From Rhodospirillales bacterium 70-18 (GTDB lineage Bacteria; Pseudomonadota; Alphaproteobacteria; Acetobacterales; Acetobacteraceae): a stretch of DNA of 54,307 nucleotides. The stretch covers positions 23,918-78,224 of the forward strand of contig MKWE01000052.1 in NCBI GenBank assembly GCA_001899585.1, read 5' to 3'. A program made the translations under genes and the position numbers. Shown piece after piece: positions 51,485 to 54,307 of the stretch (positions are counted from its first letter, which is position 1; every line of letters starts with the position of its first letter). Under the pieces are notes generated by a model. The model ran no database searches. It saw only the letters and a program-made list of their open reading frames with translations, and had not been told where the DNA came from.

Positions 51485-52999
51485 ATGAACGCAACGCCTC
51501 CCCCGGGTTTCGCGAAGTTCCGCGAGGAATATGAAGGCGGGCGCGGCCAGGTGCTGTGGCGGCGCGGCGTCGCCGACCTGGAGACGCCGGTCGCCGCCTT
51601 CCTGAAGCTGGCCAGCGGCAAGCCGAACGCCTTCCTGCTGGAGAGCGTCGAGGGCGGCGCCTCGCGCGGCCGGTATTCCATCATCGGGCTGGACCCGGAC
51701 CTGATCTGGCGCTGCCGGGCGGGGGCGGCGGAACTGAACCGCGACGCCCATGCCGCGCCCTACGCCTTCGCCCCCGACCCGCGCCCGCCGCTGGACAGCC
51801 TGCGCGCGCTGATCGCCGAAAGCCGGATGGACCTGCCCGAGGGGCTGCCGCCGATGTGCGGCGGGCTGATCGGCTACCTCGGCTACGACATGGTCCGCCA
51901 GATGGAGCGGCTGCCGCAGAAGAACGCCGACGCGCTGGGCATTCCCGAGGCGATTCTCGGCCGCCCGCAGCTATTCGCCATCTTCGACAACGTGACCGAC
52001 CTGCTGACGCTGGCGGCGCCGGTGTATCCGCGCGCCGGCATCACCGCCGTGCGCGCCTGGGAAGCGGCCCAGGCCCGCCTGGCGGAGGCGGAGGCCGCCC
52101 TCGCCCGCCCGTTGCCGCTAGCCGCCCCGCCGGTGGCGCTGCCGCCGCTGCAGGAGCCGAGTTCCAACTTCAGCCGCGACGAATTCATCGGCGTGGTGGA
52201 GCACGTCAAGGACTATATCCGCGCCGGCGACGCCTTCCAGGTGGTGCCCAGCCAGCGCTTTTCCGCGCCTTTCGCGCTGCCCCCCTTCTCGCTCTACCGG
52301 GCGCTGCGGCGGATCAATCCGGCGCCGTTCCTGGTGTTCATGGACCTGGGCGGCTTCTCGGTGGTGTGCAGCAGCCCGGAAATCCTGGTGCGGCTGCGCG
52401 ACAACACGGTGACCATCCGCCCGCTGGCCGGCACCCGCCGCCGTGGCGCCACGCATGAGGAAGACCAGCGCCTGGAGCAGGAATTGCTGGCCGACCCCAA
52501 GGAGCGGGCCGAGCATCTGATGCTGCTCGACCTCGGCCGCAACGATGTCGGCCGGGTGGCGGAGATCGGCACCGTGAAGGTGACCGAGAGCTTCGCCATC
52601 GAACGGTTCAGCCATGTCATGCACATCATGTCCGACGTGCAGGGCCGCCTGCGCGACGGGCTGGACGCGCTGGACGCGCTGATGGCCGGCTTTCCCGCCG
52701 GCACGCTCTCGGGCGCGCCGAAGGTCCGCGCGATGGAGATCATCGAGGAGGTGGAGCCGGTGCGCCGGGGCATCTATGCGGGCTGCATCGGCTATTTCGC
52801 CGCCGACGGCACCATGGACACCTGCATCGGCCTGCGCACCGCCATCGTCAAGGACGGCGTGATGCACGTCCAGGCCGGCGCCGGCGTGGTTGCCGATTCC
52901 GACCCGGTCGCGGAATACGAGGAATGCCACCAGAAGGCCCGCGCCCTGTTTCGCGCCGCGGAAGAGGCGGTCCGCTTCGCGGCCGGCAACGGCGCCTAG
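51485..52999 (+). CDS. trpE: Anthranilate synthase component I
   Basis: Forms anthranilate from chorismate, with ammonia from TrpG. The 504-residue protein has the regulatory N-domain with L-L-E-S-V-E-G-G-A-S-R-G-R-Y-S, where the L-L-E-S serine binds feedback tryptophan. The chorismate domain has I-R-P-L-A-G-T-R-R-R-G, L-D-L-G-R-N-D-V-G-R-V, F-P-A-G-T-L-S-G-A-P-K and G-A-G-V-V-A-D-S-D-P. The ATG at 51485 is used; a GTG at 51446 overlapping the ppiD stop would add 13 residues. Neither has a strong ribosome site. trpG and trpDC are not in the window. Confidence 0.95.
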   Translation: MNATPPPGFAKFREEYEGGRGQVLWRRGVADLETPVAAFLKLASGKPNAFLLESVEGGASRGRYSIIGLDPDLIWRCRAGAAELNRDAHAAPYAFAPDPRPPLDSLRALIAESRMDLPEGLPPMCGGLIGYLGYDMVRQMERLPQKNADALGIPEAILGRPQLFAIFDNVTDLLTLAAPVYPRAGITAVRAWEAAQARLAEAEAALARPLPLAAPPVALPPLQEPSSNFSRDEFIGVVEHVKDYIRAGDAFQVVPSQRFSAPFALPPFSLYRALRRINPAPFLVFMDLGGFSVVCSSPEILVRLRDNTVTIRPLAGTRRRGATHEEDQRLEQELLADPKERAEHLMLLDLGRNDVGRVAEIGTVKVTESFAIERFSHVMHIMSDVQGRLRDGLDALDALMAGFPAGTLSGAPKVRAMEIIEEVEPVRRGIYAGCIGYFAADGTMDTCIGLRTAIVKDGVMHVQAGAGVVADSDPVAEYEECHQKARALFRAAEEAVRFAAGNGA

Positions 53000-53055
53000 A
53001 ATGTGACGACCGCTGAAAGAAGCGGGCATCACGCTCTGGCAGCCCAAAGGAAGGA

Positions 53056-53076
53056 GAGCGGGGCTTTGCCCCGCTC
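53056..53076 (+). terminator. Terminator-like hairpin after trpE
   Basis: GAGCGGGGC and GCCCCGCTC form a perfect 9-bp stem around TTT, 56 bp after the trpE stop. CTTACCCTT follows, a weak T-rich tail. It lies between converging genes. Confidence 0.55.
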
Positions 53077-53106
53077 CTTACCCTTCCCGGGTGGCGAGGC
53101 GCCCGG

Positions 53107-53733
53107 TCAATGCAGGCCCAGCGTGTCGTCGGACGGCGGCAGACCCAGCATGGAGTCGACACGCGCCACCACCGGGGCCGTCAGTTCCTTGTTCGACACC
53201 GTCGCCAGTTGCATCCGGGCGGCCGCGACGGCGGCATTGCGGGCGTCGATCTGGGCGGGTGTGAAGGCCGGCATCGCCAGGGCGGTCGTCATCGCACGCT
53301 CGTAGGTGGCGATCTGGCCGACGCGGGAGCCGGCGGAGGCATGGGCCAGCCCCTGCGGAGAAGCATGGGCGGCGTTGAGCGCGCCGACGGCGCTGGCCAG
53401 TGCGCCGTTGCCGGCATGGCCGGAAGCGCCATACGCGCCCGCCGAATGCGCATTGGCTGACGCGCCGGCCGCATGGCCTGCCCCACCCGCCGAGCCGTGA
53501 TCGGCGGCGGCGCCACCACCAGCATTGCTGCCTTCATGGCCACCACCGTTACCGCCGCCATTGCCGCCGCCGTTACCGCCACCGTTACCGCCACCGCCAC
53601 CACCGCCACCGCCGGAAGCCAGCGCCACCATTGTGGCGGGGCCGGAGACGAGGCTCAGCGTCATCGGTGCCGCCGCCAACAGGCAGCCAAGCCCAACGGC
53701 GCCAATGCTACGTGAGAGACTACGAGTATCCAT
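53107..53733 (-). CDS. Exported glycine-rich protein of unknown function
   Basis: A 208-residue protein that I cannot place in a family. A signal peptide of about 40 residues (hydrophobic A-V-G-L-G-C-L-L-A-A-A-P) ends near A-L-A-S-G-G. A low-complexity region of G-G-G-N units runs from about residue 41 to 65 and an Ala/Gly/His/Ser-rich region to about 125. The last 80 residues look folded: I-A-T-Y-E-R-A-M-T-T-A-L, F-T-P-A-Q-I-D-A-R-N-A-A-V-A-A-A-R-M-Q-L-A, and V-A-R-V-D-S-M-L-G-L. A CAGGAG site lies 7 bp before the ATG. Periplasmic or secreted; role unknown. Confidence 0.75.
   Translation of the reverse strand: MDTRSLSRSIGAVGLGCLLAAAPMTLSLVSGPATMVALASGGGGGGGGGNGGGNGGGNGGGNGGGHEGSNAGGGAAADHGSAGGAGHAAGASANAHSAGAYGASGHAGNGALASAVGALNAAHASPQGLAHASAGSRVGQIATYERAMTTALAMPAFTPAQIDARNAAVAAARMQLATVSNKELTAPVVARVDSMLGLPPSDDTLGLH
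53544..53616. repeat. Imperfect 12-bp tandem repeat in the glycine-rich gene
   Basis: On the minus strand, units of the form GGCGGTAACGGC or GGCGGCAATGGC recur about five times and code for G-G-N-G. Such repeats gain and lose units easily, always in frame. Confidence 0.7.
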
Positions 53734-54131
53734 GGCAAATCTCCTGATGTCCGTCGGCCCGTTGCATCCGTTCTGGCAAGTGCCAGTTGGTGTTGTATTT
53801 GGGATTGATGTTGTATTTTGGACGATCTACATTCTCTAAATCATAGACATGAAAAATGGCCGCAAATGGGCGGCACCTTCACAGCTTGGTGACCCATATC
53901 TCCTGCTGCCTCACCTGCGATGCAGGGCAGGCCAACGACAGGCAAAAGCACGACAGGCCGACCGCGGCGCGCATCCCACGTCCAACCCACTGATAACGCA
54001 GCCGTGAACAGACGGCTACTATATTGCCATATTCGCGTGCCCACATGAAGCAGAAGCAAAGACGACACAAACAATCCCCGCATCCCCGGGAAGTCCCGCC
54101 GGCTGCGTGATGAAATTTACTGGAGGCACCC
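53734..54131. other. 398-bp intergenic region with a palindrome and a direct repeat
   Basis: Divergent gap between the glycine-rich protein and the lipoprotein, with lower G+C than its surroundings. It has a perfect palindrome CTGGCAAGTGCCAG (53773-53786) and two direct copies of TGTTGTATTT (53791-53800 and 53809-53818, 18-bp period). Both lie within 90 bp of the minus-strand start and are possible regulator sites. TATATT at 54020-54025 could be a -10 box for the plus-strand gene. No gene or RNA is supported. Confidence 0.5.
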
Positions 54132-54307
54132 ATGCAAAGTTCACTCAGGGCCATTCTGGTCGCCACCGGCGTCGCCATCTCACTGGCGGCCTGCACCAAC
54201 CCCTACGACCCGGGGCAGCGCGCGCTGGGCGGTGCGGCGATCGGCGCGGGCGCCGGTGCGGCGCTGGGCGGCATTGCCGGCGGTGGCAGCGGCGCGCTGA
54301 CCGGCGC
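54132..54307 (+). CDS. Glycine-zipper lipoprotein (3' end outside window)
   Basis: The first 58 residues are present. A lipoprotein signal peptide ends in L-A-A-C with Cys21 as the lipid-attachment site. After T-N-P-Y-D-P-G-Q-R the sequence turns to A-L-G-G-A-A-I-G-A-G-A-G-A-A-L-G-G-I-A-G-G, a glycine-zipper membrane segment as in the 17-kDa surface antigen and OsmB/YMGG families. A TGGAGG site precedes the ATG. Probably an outer-membrane lipoprotein; the function is unknown and the C-terminal part is cut off. Confidence 0.85.
   Translation, partial: MQSSLRAILVATGVAISLAACTNPYDPGQRALGGAAIGAGAGAALGGIAGGGSGALTG

Noticed and set aside
53540-53616. CRISPR array suspected from regular short repeats
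   Set aside because: The units are contiguous 12-bp tandem repeats without spacers, in frame within a glycine-rich gene.
53781-53800. Sigma-54 promoter suggested by TGGCAC followed by TTGC on the minus strand
   Set aside because: The spacing between the two boxes is wrong for a -24/-12 promoter; the bases are part of a palindrome.

Overview
The window is G+C-rich alphaproteobacterial DNA, most likely from a member of the Acetobacteraceae. Pointers are the housekeeping order tpiA-secG-pyrG-kdsA beside ppiD-trpE, yajC divergent from a DUF815 ATPase, a DUF3126 protein, a Hint-domain glycine-rich protein and modular A/T-tract palindromic repeats. Genus and species cannot be fixed from the sequence alone. 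Coding density is very high, and at this base composition nearly every gene carries long open frames on its other strand; those are not listed.

Layout. 1-5.6 kb: a cut-off TauD-type dioxygenase, a LysR regulator, a flavin-binding PNPOx-family protein, an NDUFAF6-like protein, Fe superoxide dismutase, YajC and a DUF815 ATPase. 5.7-10.2 kb (minus strand): a probable unit of gamma-glutamyltransferase family protein, CocE-type hydrolase and sulfotransferase. 10.3-19.1 kb: a carbon-phosphorus lyase locus. It has phnG-H-I-J-K-L-M plus a DUF1045 gene on the minus strand with overlapping or near-overlapping ends, phnN facing it, and a divergent phnF followed by a second, diverged phnM. 19.1-22.9 kb: an interrupted repeat carrying a small IS-derived element, a glycine-rich Hint-domain protein, a second sulfotransferase and tRNA-Asn. 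23-33.5 kb: a locus for CoA-dependent aerobic breakdown of 2-aminobenzoate (or a related ortho-substituted benzoate). It encodes an acyl-CoA ligase, a two-domain flavin monooxygenase/reductase, two SDRs, a MarR regulator, a RidA homologue, a serine hydrolase, an MFS carrier and a class III CoA-transferase. 33.8-39.4 kb: a Dpp/Opp-type ABC importer. 39.8-43.7 kb: a second ABC importer (SBP, fused permease, ATPase). 43.8-45.5 kb: a chemoreceptor. 45.5-53 kb: kdsA, pyrG, secG, tpiA, ppiD and trpE. The right edge holds a glycine-rich secreted protein and the start of a glycine-zipper lipoprotein.

How the genes work together. The phn genes encode the enzymes that take alkylphosphonates to PRPP and phosphate, except that neither phnP nor a phosphonate importer is present here. 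The DUF1045 protein has two H-x-T motifs of the 2H phosphoesterase fold and is a good candidate for the missing cyclic-phosphate hydrolase. The 2-aminobenzoate locus is split into facing and diverging units, and two of its promoter regions share a near-identical 13-bp motif that could be the site of its MarR regulator. Its RidA protein lacks the arginine needed for classical imine hydrolysis. Three copies of a two-module palindromic repeat sit at gene ends and look like bidirectional terminators. One copy is split by a 142-bp element with imperfect terminal inverted repeats and TTA duplications.
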